In this document: positions 9,502 through 21,832 of the stretch, in pieces | Position numbering within the stretch: the first letter of the stretch is position 1 | Layout: every line of letters starts with the position of its first letter | DNA from: Vicia villosa | Lineage: Eukaryota; Streptophyta; Magnoliopsida; Fabales; Fabaceae | Assembly: GCF_029867415.1 (NCBI RefSeq) | Contig: NW_026705156.1 | Span: forward strand, 310,001 to 374,000 | Direction: 5' to 3' | Length of the DNA stretch: 64,000 nucleotides | Translations under genes and position numbers: made by a program | Notes under the pieces: generated by a model | The model's database searches: none | What the model was told of the DNA's origin: nothing | The model's input: only the letters and a program-made list of their open reading frames with translations

Positions 9502-12500
9502 TTTTTGGAGAATAGATAACTTTATTATTCCTCAAAAAACAGTAAAGTACAACCGATCCAAATGGATTTCGGTAACCAAAACAACAAGCTAACCAATTGA
9601 CAAATACATCCAGCTAACACACATCAATTAATATTGAGGGTTTCTATGCTAATATGGTTTCTAAGCTTTTCCACCATGTTGCATCTTACAACAATTATGT
9701 ACTGCAGTTGCTTAACACAATCTTCATCTGGTTGCTTCTTCTGGAAAATGAACTCATTTCGCACTCTGCATATCATATGCACAGTTTCTGCAATAGCATT
9801 CTTCAGAAGGAGTTGTCTCCATCCTTTCTTGTTTGTTTCTCTCATAATCCACTCCTTCTCAATGCTCCATTTTCCACAGTTCGTTCTATAACCAATCCAC
9901 TGCAAGATTGTTTCCCATATCCTCTTGGAATACCTGCACTCAAAATAAAGATGGTCTATTGTTTCGTCCTCTTGGCAAAAACAATAAACTTTATCTGTTA
10001 GAATACCAAACTTATTAAGTCTATCTTTAGTGGGTGTTTTCCTCATTAACACAAGACATAAATGGAATTTCACCTGAGGTCTAACATTATTATGGAAGAA
10101 AATTTTCTTCCATGGAACTTGGTCTCTATCATCTCTAATCAGGTGATATCTCCCCCTGGTATGAAACTTTTCAAGTTGCAGACTTTGTTCCCAGTCCTGA
10201 ATATAACCAATCACAGTTCTACTTTTCATCATTTGTTTGACAATCCATGAGCAATCTGCTGGGGGATTCCACTACATGATATCTCTACCTTTTATGTAAT
10301 ATGCATCAAGCCATTTCACCCATAGCTTGTCTTTTTTAGCTTGCACATTCCAAAGTAATTTAAGCATAAAAGCCTGGGACCAGTCCATCAAGGAAATAAT
10401 ACTGAGGCCTACAACATTTCTTGGGTCACAAACTTTCTCCCAAGCAACTGGAGCCCTTTTATTTCCCTCTAATTTCCCACTCCACAGGAACATCCTACAA
10501 ATGGCTTCTACCTTATGAATGAGTTTCTTAGGCAAAGGAAACACTTGCAGCCAATAAGCAGTCACAGAAAATAGAACACTCTTCAAAAGTTGGCTTCTTC
10601 CTGCAAAACTCAGCAAATCGGCAGTCCAATGATTGATTCTAGCCACAATCTTATCTACCAAAGGTTGACACTGATTAATGCTCAACTTCCTGCTAGATAA
10701 GGGAACACCAAGATACTTGAAAGGAAGTGATCCTTCATCAAACCCTGTGATTTTCAGAATAGCCTCTTTGTCCCTTTCCTTGGTACCTCCAAAGTACACT
10801 TTACACTTCATGGGGTTAGCTTGCAGCCCTGTAGAGTCAGAGAACAGTTTCAATATACTCATCATATGCTTTATGGACTGCTCATCACTTGTGGCAAATA
10901 ACATCAGATCATCTGCAAAACAAATGTTAGTGTTCTTTAATCTAGCACATTTGGGATGGAACTTGAATTCAGGATCATTGTGCAGCTTGGTCATGTATAT
11001 GTGCAAGTATTCCATTATCAGAACAAAAATTAATGGGGATATTGGATCCCCCTATCTGAGGCCCCTTCTAGCTTTAAGAATTCTACTAGTTTGGCCATTT
11101 ATTGTGTACCTATATGAAACTTTGTTAATATAAATCATCACCCAAGAAATTAACTCACTAGAGAAACTTAGTTCCTGCATAATCTGCTCCAAAGCGTTCT
11201 AATCCACAGTATCATAAGCTTTTTGAACATCCATTTGCATTGTACATCTAGAGGATAGATGTTTCCTGTTGTATCCCTTGATCAGCTCATGGGCTATGAT
11301 TATATTATCCTGAATACTCCTACCAGGCACAAAAGCTGATTGAATTTCATTCACCACTTCTTTAATCACTTTGCTCAATCTCCTAGTGAGAATCTTTGAT
11401 ATGATTTTATAAAGAGTGGAGCAACAAGCTATAGGTCTGAGCTCTTTAATTGTTTTCGCCTCCTTTATTTTTGGAATTAAGGTGACCAAGGCACAATTAA
11501 CAGCTGCATACATTCTTTTTTGGATAAAGAAATATTGAACAGCTTGTATGCCATCGGTCTTAACAATTTGCCATCTTCTTTTAAAAAATTTGGCACTAAA
11601 ACCATCCTCACCTGGAGCCTTGTGATCATCAATTCTCTTTAAAGCTAGCCAGATTTCCTCCTCTGTGACATGTTGAGTAAGGTTGTTAGCACTCTCGAAG
11701 GATAGCTGTTTTCCTGTTCTCAACACTTCAATATCAACATGGTTCAGGTAATTAGCAGTTGTACCAACTAGGATTCCATAAAACTGCATGATCTCTTCTT
11801 CAACTGCATTAAAATCATCTAACTTGTTACCTCTACTATCCTCTAGTCTAGTCAGGTTAGTTTGGCTATTTTCTCCTTCAGATTTGCTTAAAAGTATTTT
11901 TATTCCCATCTCCAAGCTGCAACCAAGCAATTTTAGATTTTTGCTGCAACACCTTCTCTTCTATGTCATTCTGCAAATCTATTTCCTCAGATAAATGCTT
12001 AACTTTCCTAATAAGACCCTTATTAAAAAGATCCTCATTAAGGCTATTCTGAGTTTCCTCAAGCTCCATCCTACACTCTTGGATTCTCTTCATTCTTTGG
12101 TTGATGTTTCTGTTCAATCCATTCAGGATAGGTTGTAATCTTTTCAGTTTGTGCCATATTTTGTATTGTGGTCTCCCTTGTATATGCTGTGTCCAGCTGT
12201 TTGTGACAAAATCATCATACCCAGGTGCATTAGTACTACAATTGAGGAATTTGAATATATGTTTCTTTCTATCATGCTTGTTATCTTTGGCATCCATTCT
12301 GAGTCTCAGAGGGGAATGATCTAAGATAAAAGGATTCAGAACATCAATCTCACTAGGGAATTGCAAATTCCAGTCAGTTTGCAAATAGCTCTATCAATTC
12401 TTCAATAAATCATATTCACAGTATGTTTATTTGACCAAGTGAAGTGATTCCCTACCGTTTCAAGCTCAGTTAACCCAACATCCTTCATCATACCTTCTAA

Positions 12501-12735
12501 ATCCACATACTCACTAGTCTGAACATCATTTCACCAACTCTGTCATGGATTTTCAGGATATTATTGAAGTCTCCAATTATGATCCAAGGCCCTTTGAATC
12601 TTCCTTGCATCCCCCTAATATTCTCCCATAACTCTTTTCTTTTGCTGAGCATATTATGAGCATATATGGCAGATAAGTAATGAGAGAATTTTCCATCCTT
12701 ATCATAGAAGATACTATGGATTACTTGATCTTTTC
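9502..12735 (-). mobile_element. L1-type LINE, 5'-truncated, minus strand
   Basis: Read on the minus strand, the element runs from an endonuclease remnant near 12735 through reverse transcriptase to a zinc-knuckle domain and 3' UTR, ending at a poly(A) seen as a T-run at about 9501-9509 on the plus strand. ORF1 and most of the endonuclease domain are missing, as is usual after 5' truncation. The words TTTTATTAT on the far side of the poly(A) and at about 12737 could be a target duplication, but the second lies in an ATT repeat, so I hold this loosely. Confidence 0.88.
9624..12730 (-). pseudogene. LINE ORF2: endonuclease remnant, reverse transcriptase, zf-RVT
   Basis: On the minus strand 12730-12400 holds a broken endonuclease segment (GDFNNIL motif). 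12384-11878 is the charged linker between endonuclease and reverse transcriptase. After a frameshift near 11880, one frame runs from 11930 to 9624. It contains the RT fingers and palm (LIPKIKEAKTIKELRPI, SAFVPGRSIQDN), the FADD catalytic box (CFADDLMLFA, about 10925), the thumb (FKYLGVPLSS, SFAGRSQLLKSV) and the C-terminal zf-RVT (CFCQEDETIDHLYFEC). Stops interrupt this frame at 11199-11201, 11052-11054 and 10272-10274; the first two sit at positions usually Trp and Gln, as expected of C-to-T decay. The enzyme would nick DNA and copy the element RNA in place; this copy is dead. Confidence 0.92.
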
Positions 12736-12737
12736 TT

Positions 12738-12782
12738 TTATTATTATTATTATTATTATAATTAATTAATTAATTAATTATT
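12738..12782. repeat. ATT and AATT microsatellite
   Basis: About eight ATT units pass into about five AATT units directly at the 5' edge of the LINE remnant. The change of unit at the junction may mark the LINE insertion point. Confidence 0.85.
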
Positions 12783-12851
12783 AATCATAATTCGAAGGGT
12801 ACAAAAAGTCACTCAAAAGCTAGTTAAAGCCAAATCTCATTATATTTGATG

Positions 12852-13574
12852 CAGTGTATTAAAAACCGAACCGGACCGGATGAATTGGGAATCGGTCTGG
12901 TTTAATAGCTGGATCGGAAATGTCATTAAACCAATACGATCCGGTCAAAATCGAGAAAACCGACGGTTTTTCTGAAACGACATTTTGTGCATTTTTTATT
13001 TAAAAAAATTAAAACAACATCGCTTTAATTATTTTAATGAAAGATAAAAATAAAAGAAAATAAAAATAAAAAATAAAAAAATATTGCAGATACGGTTGAT
13101 TTTGTTACCGATAATTTTGATATTGAAGGAGATCCCAACATTGAAATAATTTTTTCTTTCTTGAAATTAAATTTAGTAGACAATGAAATTATTTTGTTAT
13201 AAATTATTCTATTATATTATGTTGCGATTAAACTTTGTTTGCAATTATACATTATAATTTTGTACTATTTTATTATGTGTGATACCTACCTATGTTTAAA
13301 ATTAGTATTTAAATTATGAACTTGTGAATTTATTTATAATATGATATTTTCAAAAAATTTAAGTGCTAGTTATATTTTATAAACACTGAATCATCCGGTT
13401 CCACAAATTTTATACTTATATAATTTTGTTATAACGACCGGTCTATTCAACCGAGTTATCCAGTTTAACTCGGTTTAGTCATGCGGTTTGACCAGTGACC
13501 CAGTGGTTCGACCAATAAACCAATGATCCAGTACCCTCACCGATTTGATGTCCGATCCGATTTTTAAAACACTG
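12852..13574. mobile_element. Non-autonomous hAT element, 723 bp, with exact 8-bp target duplication
   Basis: Left end CAGTGTATTAAAAACCGAAC; the reverse complement of the right end begins CAGTGTTTTAAAAATCGGAT. ATTTGATG is found on both sides (12844-12851 and 13575-13582), the 8-bp duplication of hAT elements. Subterminal DNA is rich in CCGGT/ACCGG words on both flanks, as in transposase-binding regions of hAT elements. The AT-rich core has no coding frame. Confidence 0.93.
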
Positions 13575-13813
13575 ATTTGATGAATTGAAAATACAATTTG
13601 ATATTCTTTTAATGTAATTTAGTTTTGTATAAAAAAAGTTGCATTGAAGAGAATGAACATCCATAAAGAAGTGTTAATAATTTTGTTTAAATGTATTTTT
13701 TTCATGATTCAACTATAAGTTGCAATCTTATCATAAATGTATAAGAATATTCACCGATAAAATTTGGACACTATTTTGGACAATATAAGGGGACAATATA
13801 TTATAAGAGAGTC

Positions 13814-14842
13814 ATGCGAATTTTGGAGCTTAACAAAACGCACAAAACTCCAACTGAGGAAGAAGACCAGTTGGATCACAGTACAAAGAAGGTTACGGAG
13901 AATGGGGAAATAATCTTTACGTACAAGGAAATGGTCATCGGAGAAACGTCTAAGGGGCAAGAAGGCCTTGCAACTAAATACAAAGTAGTAGAGAGCATGG
14001 GTTTGATGGGAGATTTGAAAATCGAAGAACACAAGTTTGGTGATTATGAGTGCCCATAAATCATCTTGTCGGAAGAAGAAAAAGAAAGAAGAATTTCGGT
14101 ACCATAGAAAAAAGGAGTGATTGTCAAAATGTTGGGGAGGCGGATCGGCTACAAAGCACTTGAAAACAGGGTGAATCAAATGTAGGCTAGGAATGGATGT
14201 CTGAGCATCATGGATTTAGGACAAGAGTACTATCTTGTTACCTTTACTATCGAAGAAGATCAATACTTTGTTTTGATGGATGGACCATGGCTTATCTACG
14301 ACCATTACCTATTGGTGAGGGAATGGAAGCCAAATTTTTGTCCGTCAAGTGATGCCATCGAACAAGTTGCAGTGTGGGTGCGCGTCTCAGGGCTGCCGAT
14401 TGAATATTATGACGCGAGAGTACACATTTTCATTGGTAATTGCATTAGGGTTACATTCAAAGTGGATAGAAACACTATGAGCAAAGAGAGAGGCAAATAT
14501 GCTCGTCTATGTGTCCAAGTTAACTTATCAAAATCGCTTCTGGCCATGTTTGCAATCAAAGGCAGACACTATAAGATTGAGTATGAAGGTCTACACTTAC
14601 TCTGTTTAAGATACGGATTTGGGCATTTCAAAGAAGGATGCGAAGACCAAACCAAGTTAAATGGAAAGGGCCTAGTCACTGAAGTAAGGAATTTTCTGGA
14701 GAAAGGAAATATACCAAATCAAATTCAAGAAGGAGAACAAAACGAGGATGGACCTTGGAAGGTGACGCAAAAAACACGGAGGACAAGGAAAGGCAAGGAA
14801 ATTGAGAAGAATGGGTGGCAGCCAGGTCCGATGAGTCTCTGA
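13814..14842 (+). pseudogene. LINE ORF1: DUF4283 and zf-CCHC_4 nucleic-acid-binding protein
   Basis: One frame with stops at 14057-14059 and twice more before 14210, then open to 14842. The DUF4283 domain is clear (YYLVTFTIEEDQYFVLMDGP, then WVRVSGLPIEYYDARV). A zinc knuckle follows at about 14610-14645 (LCLRYGFGHFKEGC), but the second Cys of the CX2C pair is replaced by Tyr and a residue is lost, so the finger is probably non-functional. The C-terminal part is Lys/Glu-rich. In plant L1 elements this protein coats the RNA. The three early stops are at positions normally Glu or Trp. Confidence 0.88.
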
Positions 14843-15568
14843 GTGAAAGCTTCGGCAGCATTGAATAACATTAAAGCCAACATTAATGCAAAGGGATCCA
14901 GATTTTATTTCACTTAATGAAGAGAATATGGATTTGGAAGTTCCAAATTCGAAAGAACAAAATAGCAAGAGGAATAATGAAGAGAATTTAATGTGGGAGA
15001 CTGGAAAATGAAGGCAAATCTCAACGATCAACTTGCAGTGAAAATCTAGAAAAGGGATAACAAAATCAGAACAAGCCTATAAAAAGAAGGTAAAAAGCTT
15101 TCAAAATGTTATTGAAAAAGAACCACGTGGAATAGAGAAGGATAAGCGACCGGTGGGACCTTTTGGCAAGAAAAAAGATTTATATGAAAAAATGTTGAAA
15201 AAATAGATTCTTAGTGAAATTATTAAAGACTTAAATCTGAATGAGAAGCCCAATACGAGGGCCCCCCTTCAATCCAAAATACCAATGGTCCTGACACAGG
15301 ATCTATTCATCTGCTAAACCAGTTAAGTCCAAAGGAGCTAAGAGCAAATGGAGAAAAGGATAATACAATGGAGACAGACATTTCTGAAGATGAACTTCTA
15401 ACAATAACTACAAGTACAGAAGAAAGTGGAACACGCAAGGAGGATTATGATGCAAGTTCTCAAGTGGTGCAAGAAACGATTGGAGATAAAGAGGCTGAGA
15501 TGGAGATGATGGAAGAAACACCAGGCCGAGAACATGTGCCTACAATATCTCAATAAGTTGTTTTTACG
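14843..15568 (+). other. Decayed 3' part of LINE ORF1 and inter-ORF spacer
   Basis: Lys/Glu-rich fragments in shifting frames, including an acidic open piece at 15368-15556 (METDISEDELLTITTSTEE) that looks like the usual variable tail of plant LINE ORF1. No domain recognised. Confidence 0.6.
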
Positions 15569-18290
15569 GTGGTACAAAATCATAAAATAATGTTGTGGAA
15601 CTGTAGAGGAGCGGCAAGCAAAGCCTTTGTCAAAGTGTGCAAACAATATCTCACTATGACTCGTCCTGATATGCTTGTTATCGTGGAAACGAGGGTTGAT
15701 TTAGGTAAAAATTTAAATTCCTTCAAGAAATTGGGGTGTGATAGTTTAGTTGTATCAGAAGCAAATGATTTTTCTGGGGGGATTTCTCTAGCTTGGAATT
15801 CATATAAAGTAGATGTAGGAGTTCTTGAAAAGCATTTCCAATATCTACCCGTTCAGCTTAAATTCAAAACGGGAGAGTTTCTTGACTGCGGTTTATGCCA
15901 GCCCTAGAGAGGAAGGGAGAAAGGAACTTTGTAATGAGCTTAAGAGGATTGCTAATAACATGAATGAAGGGTGGTTGTTGGGAGGAGACTTTAATGATAT
16001 CTTGAGTAGTGTTGAGAAAAGAGGAGGAGCTAGAGTATCGATGAAGAAGTGTGATTTGTTTCGTGAGCGTATGGATGTTTGTAATCTAATGGACCTTGAT
16101 TCCATTGGGCATAAACTCACTTGGAGGGGGCCTGTGTATCAACAAGGAGCCAGAATTTATGAAAAATTGGATAGGGCTATGTGTAATGATAACTGGATAC
16201 GTATCAAAGCGGGAAGGAAAGGGCCAATCACCTCTCATCTCATGTTTGCTGATGATCTTCTCCTTTTTGGCAAGGTTAATATTAATCAAATGAATTGTGT
16301 GGAAGATGTGCTGAGTAACTTTTGCTAACAGTCTAGTAAAAAATTCAGCATTGAAAAAACCCGTGTTCTATTCTCCAAGAACACCCCCGCTATGTTTTGT
16401 TCTCCAAGAACACCCCTGCTATGCTTCAGATACCTAGGTGTCCCGTTAATTGGACAAACACCTAGACACAAGGATTTTAACTATATTCTAGAGAAGGTCA
16501 AGGCTAAACTGAACAATTGGAAAGCCAAGAATTTGTCTTTTGCAGGAAGAGTAACGCTAGCAAAATATGTGTTAGAAGATATGCCCACCTACACCATGAT
16601 GTCAACCGTGATGCCCAGAGAGACTTTAAAAGAGATTCAAACTACTCAAAGGAATTTCATCTGGGGAGATACAAAATCGGATAAGCATATCCATGTAGTA
16701 AATTGAAGCACTATCACCAAGCCAAAAAATGATGGAGGTTTAGGCTTACGAAATCTAGTTGTGGCCAACAAATCCTGCATTATGAAACTTGGTTGGAAGC
16801 TCTGCAGTGGTGATAACAGTCTTTAGAGTCAAGTATTTAAGGGCAAGTACGGCAGATGGATTGATAGTTTCTCTACAGTTGAAGTCAAGGCTAATGATTA
16901 TAGCTTATGGAAACAAATTGGGAAAGATTGGACTCGGTTGAAAAATCAAATCAGATGGGATATTGGAAATGGGGAGACAACAAATGCTTGGTCTGACAGA
17001 TGGCGTTCATCAGGTATTGTTATGGAGGATGACAGAATATTATATCTAAATATGGATCTTAGAACCAACATTGGTTAGTTAGTGAATGAAGAATGGGAGT
17101 GGAATCGTGACTGGCTAATGACCTTTCTCCCTCTGGATATTGTTGAGGAAATCCTTGTTATTCATCCTCCCAGCATCAATAATGGGTCAGATATTTTCCT
17201 GTGGAAGGAAGCGATTGATGGTGAATTCTCTGTCATAAAGGCTTACAAAAATTTGAGCTGTTTAAGTGGTATTTTTGGTAATAGCGCAGACTGGAAAAAC
17301 ATATGGCCTTTGCAGACCCCTGAATGAATTAAGGATTTCATGTGGCAAGTTAAACATAACAGCCTTCTTATAAAGTTGCGGCTCGGCAACATGAATTTGA
17401 GAGACTCGTACTGTTGTGACTGTAACAATACCCCCGAAGCAGTGCTTCATGTTTTGAGGGATTGCTATCAAGCAAATTCTGTTTGGTTCATGCTTTTGCG
17501 AGAGAATTCATATACTAACTTTTTCCTTGCAGGTTTGGAGGGCTGGATGCACAGTAACCTAAACAACAACATTTACAACAATTTAGCAGAGGACTGGAGT
17601 GCGCTTTTGCCTACGACTTGTCATGCCCTTTGGTTTTGACAAAACAAAAGGATTAATGATGCTAACTTCATCATGCCAACCAATTTGGTGGAAGACATAC
17701 TGAGACGGGTTTAGGAATACAAAATGAGCAATAGTTTACAAAGAGTAAATGATATAAAGACGAGGAACTTGATTCATGTTAGATGGACACCGGCACAGGA
17801 AGGTTATGTTACTCTTAATGTAGATGGTGTATCAAAATCAAATGGTAAAGCAGGGTGCAGGGGATTAATCAGAGACTGTCACAACATGTGGTTTGGAGGT
17901 TTCTAAAAAAACATTGGAGTTTGTAGTGCGTTTATTGCAGAATTGTGGGGAATCCATGAGGGTATCAAGTTTGCTTGTATGAAGGGCTACACAAAAATAG
18001 GAATCATGACAGACAATATGTGCATTTCTAATGCCATAGAGAAGAAGTATGTTAAGGTTCGTGAAGGGAATGGCGTCTACAATCGAATTCGGCATTGCTT
18101 ATCTGAGATGAGGGATATCACCATTTTGCATGTGTTCCATGAAGCCAATCAGAGCGTTGATGCTATGGCTAACAAAAGTTTGTCTCATGATATAGGACTC
18201 CATGTTTATATGGTTTGTCTAGATGAGTTGCTAGATGTGATCGCGATAGATCTTGTCGGGGTTTCCAATCCCCGAGTTGTAATAACTTAG
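15569..18290 (+). pseudogene. LINE ORF2 with the core of RT deleted: endonuclease, RT thumb, zf-RVT, RNase H
   Basis: Opens with the endonuclease signature MLWNCRGAASKAF at 15590. A one-base shift near 15885 leads into TAVYASPREE and GDFNDILSSVEKRGG. At about 16190-16240 the endonuclease end (DRAMCNDNWIRI) passes directly into SHLMFADDLLLFG, the catalytic box of the RT palm, so the whole RT fingers and first part of the palm are missing in one in-frame deletion. Then come FRYLGVPLIGQ, SFAGRVTLAKYV, the zf-RVT (CCDCNNTPEAVLHVLRDC) and an RNase H domain (LNVDGVSKSNGKAG, then AELWGIHEGIKFA). About eight in-frame stops follow 15825. RNase H at the C-terminus is known in some plant L1 lineages. 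Confidence 0.92.
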
Positions 18291-18348
18291 TTCTTTTTCT
18301 TTTAGGCTTTTGGCCCTCCTTTTACCCAAAAAAAAGGGACAATATATT

Positions 18349-18729
18349 TACTATTTTTTATACTACTAAATTTTAGTAATATTTAATGTTTTATTTTTTC
18401 TCAATTTTTTATTTATGTTAAAAATATACATTGCTATTTTTTATATGATGCAAACTATTAAATTATTGCTATTTGTTATATAATAACACACCAAATATTA
18501 AAAATATTTATAAAATTTAAATATATTTTAAATTACTTATCTAAACTATAATATTTATAATACTAATAATTCAATAAAACTTATTCGTGTATTGCATGGA
18601 TGACTTATCTAAATTATAATACTTATAAATGTTAATAATATAATAAAATTTATTCGTGTATTGCACATATAGACGTTTAGTTATGAGAGAATGATTTAAA
18701 CTTTTCATTATTTAAAACTATTTAATTAA
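18349..18729. other. AT-rich intergenic DNA
   Basis: No gene. A degenerate repeat is visible: AATATTTATAATACTAATAAT with TTATTCGTGTATTGCA appears near 18548 and again near 18614. Confidence 0.6.
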
Positions 18730-21700
18730 GGAGATATCTCAATCCATCCCTTAATACTTTTAGGTATCTAACAAAATTTCAATTATGTCCTATGATTCCG
18801 TAGATACACATCTGGAAGCACTTTTTAAAAAAAAATAGTTTTTTCAGAGGTACATCTACGGAAGTGTTTTTAACATAGTGAACATTGGGAAAATTCAAAT
18901 TAAATCACTTCAGGAAATCTTCCGTAGATATATCTACGGAACATGTTAAAAACAGAGTGTTTTGTAGATGTACCTCCGAAACATTCTGCTGTATTTTAAA
19001 TCACTTGCATTTCACTTAAAAACTCAATTTTTATAGCAAAATGGAACATCAAATTATAGTACATCAAAGTAGTGCAATTTAAAGACAATGGGGTATAGTA
19101 CACCAAAAGAATACATCGTATAAATCATCGAAATAATGTTATATACATCATCAAAATAAAGTACACAATGTAATCAAAATACATACATCAATAAAATCAT
19201 AGGCATAACTACGGTGTGTGCCAGACAACATCCTCCTCCTCTCCTCTGCCTCTGGCCCGGCCTTTACGTTCACCACGTCATCTGTTGGTTATTCTGCCTC
19301 TACCGTCAAGAGCCCCACCTGTCTTGGCACGATATTGACGGTACAAAAATGCCACATCTACCACCTTAATGATATCATCCCGTATACGCCTGTGATCAGA
19401 CCCCTCAAGGAAGAAAACATCGACAATGCCTGCCCACACAATGTCAGTTATCTTACGACAACGATGAAGAACATCGTCAGTATGGTCCAACTTAGACTGA
19501 TGAGTTTGCAATATATCCTCACGGGTTGGTTTGGGTGGTGATCCCTCTGCAGTGGGGATCATGTATGGATGTGACACCGTGAAGTAACAAGTGATGTACT
19601 TGTCGACACAACTCTAGTCTCTCTAATCTGGTCACCCGAGCCTCGTCAAGAACCATGTGATGCTCAAAGTCTGCGAAGACCTCATCTATCTACCAACGGT
19701 TAATCACGATAGGTGCGGAGACAGAAGTGTGGCGAGGTATCGTCTAACGGTACCCGAACTGCCGTATGACGCGCTTTGGAAGATAATGAACAATGATGAT
19801 CGAACTGGAAGCCAACCATCCATAATATAGGGCAATGTCATCCCACGCAACCATCTCACAGTGGGAAGCACAACAGTCGTATTAGATGTCCTCTACATCC
19901 ATGAGGTCAAGATAGCGCTTGTAAGGATCCGACACCTGGTTCCCTCTGAGGGGGGTGAATGCACTAGCACCCGACATAGCCTCGGTGTAGCCAGACACCT
20001 CTCCCCAGCCAATGATTATAGGGAAGTGCTATAATATCTAACCTTGAATGAAAATAAAAAACACGGGGATCAAACATTATCACAAATATATAATGGCCAA
20101 CTTTGAGATAAAGTAGAAGGATATAAGATTGTTACCATTAAGTGTGAACAAATGCCAGCCACAGTCATTGCATTCCACAAGCATCCCTCTCCGAGTCTAT
20201 AGTAGTTGTACGCCATGTAGCCGATCCCTAGTTGTACTCATAGATTCGTGCGGTATCCGATAAGTACCTCGGGTAAACGACATCTGTGTACAAGGAGTTC
20301 GTGTCCACAAACAGCCGAGTGCCTAATAAAAATAAGAAGTAACATCTCAGCACATGTTGTCTGTGTATCTCCTCCTCTACCGGGTCACCAGCAGCCTGAT
20401 GTGTCGCAAGGAGCTCAACATCATATCTCTGGGTCAAGAAGTGAAACCTGACGTGCGTGCCTCGGGTCCTCTCCACCTCCTCAAACGCGTCCTCTAGATC
20501 ATCCCTAAGCTCCTCATATTTCCTGTTAATAATTAGCAAAGTTAGAAAATAATAAATTTTCACTATGGACAAAAAAGTAATAAGTAATAAGTCTAAGAAA
20601 TTTTATCTCTCCGTCAGCATACCCTGTCAACAGGGATAAATCTGAAGGATCCCGTGTATAGACGACATGCGCCTTAGGAGCATTAGCCTCCTCGTGCAAT
20701 GAGTCAATACCATCAGGAGGTGGCACGGGAGATTCATCATCGCTCTCCGAAAGTGGTATAGAAGTAGAAGAAGTATCTCGGCGACGTCTGCAGGCGGAGG
20801 GCGTCTGTGAGGAACCCTCTCCATCATCCTGACGCCTCCAGAATGAAGAAGTAGATGTGGAAGGCTCCTCTGTTGGAATGGATGTACTAGGTACCTCTGC
20901 TGGAACAGATGTATCAGGTACATCTGTTGAAATGACGGATCCATCTGTCACCTCTGACAGTACTTGTATCCTTGCATGTCGCACAGAGGCATGTTGTGTA
21001 GTCCTCCCAGATATAATGCGGTCTGGATGGTCGACCATAATGTTTGCATTATATTACAAATAAAGTCAGATTAGATACAATACAAATATAAAAAGAAAAG
21101 AAAAAAAAATCAAATTTCACTCCGTAGGTGCAATTATGGACGACTTCCATAGATACATCTACAAAACTACCTAACATTTCAAAAAAAATGGGGTTGTTCC
21201 GTAGGTGCACCTACAGAACTAACTAACGTTTTATTTGTTCCGTAGATGCACCTACAGAACATTCTAAAACTTCAAGAACGCGACAATGGCGTCTGTCACT
21301 GTTCCAGCCACTATAAAACCTCATTTTGGTGGCTTGATAGTCCGTTTTACACATCAAAAAATATGTACATTGTCTCTAAACTATGTTTCTAAAACTAACT
21401 AATGATTTCTACACCTAAAAGTGTATCCAAACTCTATTATAGGAAATACTCTAAAATAACTTGAAAACTTATTGATTAAATTGAGTTTTGAGGTTGTTGG
21501 AATATGTTGAACATTGATGCACACGTTTAGCGCTGAATTCGAGAGAAAAAACAACTTTGGCGGATTTTGATTTTTGAGGTTGAGAGAGTTCCAGAGTGTG
21601 AAGAATAAGAAAACTGAAGAACGAGGGAGGAGAAGAGTCTGCCGCGAATATAAGATCAAATGCTTCCGTAGATGCATCGCGGGAAGTCTTCCATGGATGC

Positions 21701-21823
21701 ACCTACGTAACAAATGAACTTTGAAATAAAAAGTGCTTCCGGAGATACATCTATGAAAGCGGGGGGTATTTTTGGCAACGCGCATGGTGCATAAGAGGCC
21801 GAAGGGTGGATTAAGAGTTTCTC
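18730..21823 (-). mobile_element. Mutator-like element (MULE) carrying a plant-mobile-domain gene
   Basis: TTTAATTAA occurs at 18721-18729 and 21824-21832, a 9-bp duplication typical of Mutator elements (low-complexity word, but exact and correctly placed). The left terminus (GGAGATATCTCAATCCA) and the inverse of the right (GAGAAACTCTTAATCCA) are related; similarity continues weakly inward and resumes at GATACATCT/CGGAAGCAC. Both subterminal zones contain many variants of the palindrome CCGTAGATGCATCTACGG (about 18800, 18850, 18920, 18965, 21140, 21200, 21240, 21665, 21735). No MURA transposase is present; the interior is a PMD gene on the minus strand. Confidence 0.8.
19205..21038 (-). pseudogene. 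Plant mobile domain (PMD) protein, MAIL/MAIN-like, also annotated as 'PP7 long form homolog'
   Basis: Minus strand. Exon 1 begins at the ATG at 21038 (MVDHPDRIISGRTTQHASVR), has a Ser/Thr/Pro-rich linker and reaches DPSDLSLLTGYAD at about 20615. An intron-like gap to about 20525 follows, then the PMD core: RFHFLTQRYDVELLATHQAA, YFLFLLGTRLFVDTNSLYTD, VVYPRYLSDTARIYEYN (to about 20230). A frameshift leads into AYNYYRLGEGCLWNAMTVAG. A further exon near 19990-19750 shows GWGEVSGYTEAMSG, FTPLRGNQVSDPYKRYLD and HYLPKRVIRQFGYR, with stops, and a C-terminal piece continues to about 19205. The family exists both as host genes (silencing and development) and as passengers in Mutator and gypsy elements; the setting here favours a passenger. 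It is broken by at least one frameshift and several stops. Confidence 0.82.
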
Positions 21824-21832
21824 TTTAATTAA

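Larger units (their letters stand above)
13803..18335 (+). mobile_element. L1-type LINE with 13-bp target duplications
   Basis: Bounded by GGGACAATATATT at 13790-13802 and again at 18336-18348, immediately after an A-run (18328-18335). This pair of exact 13-bp repeats plus the poly(A) fixes both ends. It holds ORF1 (DUF4283 and zinc knuckle) and ORF2 (endonuclease, part of RT, zf-RVT, RNase H). At about 4.5 kb it is shorter than a full plant L1, partly because of a deletion inside ORF2. Many in-frame stops show it is long dead although its borders are clean. Confidence 0.95.

Noticed and set aside
9634..11133. Several plus-strand frames over the first LINE
   Set aside because: They are antisense to the reverse transcriptase and zf-RVT frames, which carry clear motifs.
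20857..21063. Plus-strand frame with repeated GTDVSGT-like words
   Set aside because: Antisense to the Ser/Thr-rich linker of the PMD gene.
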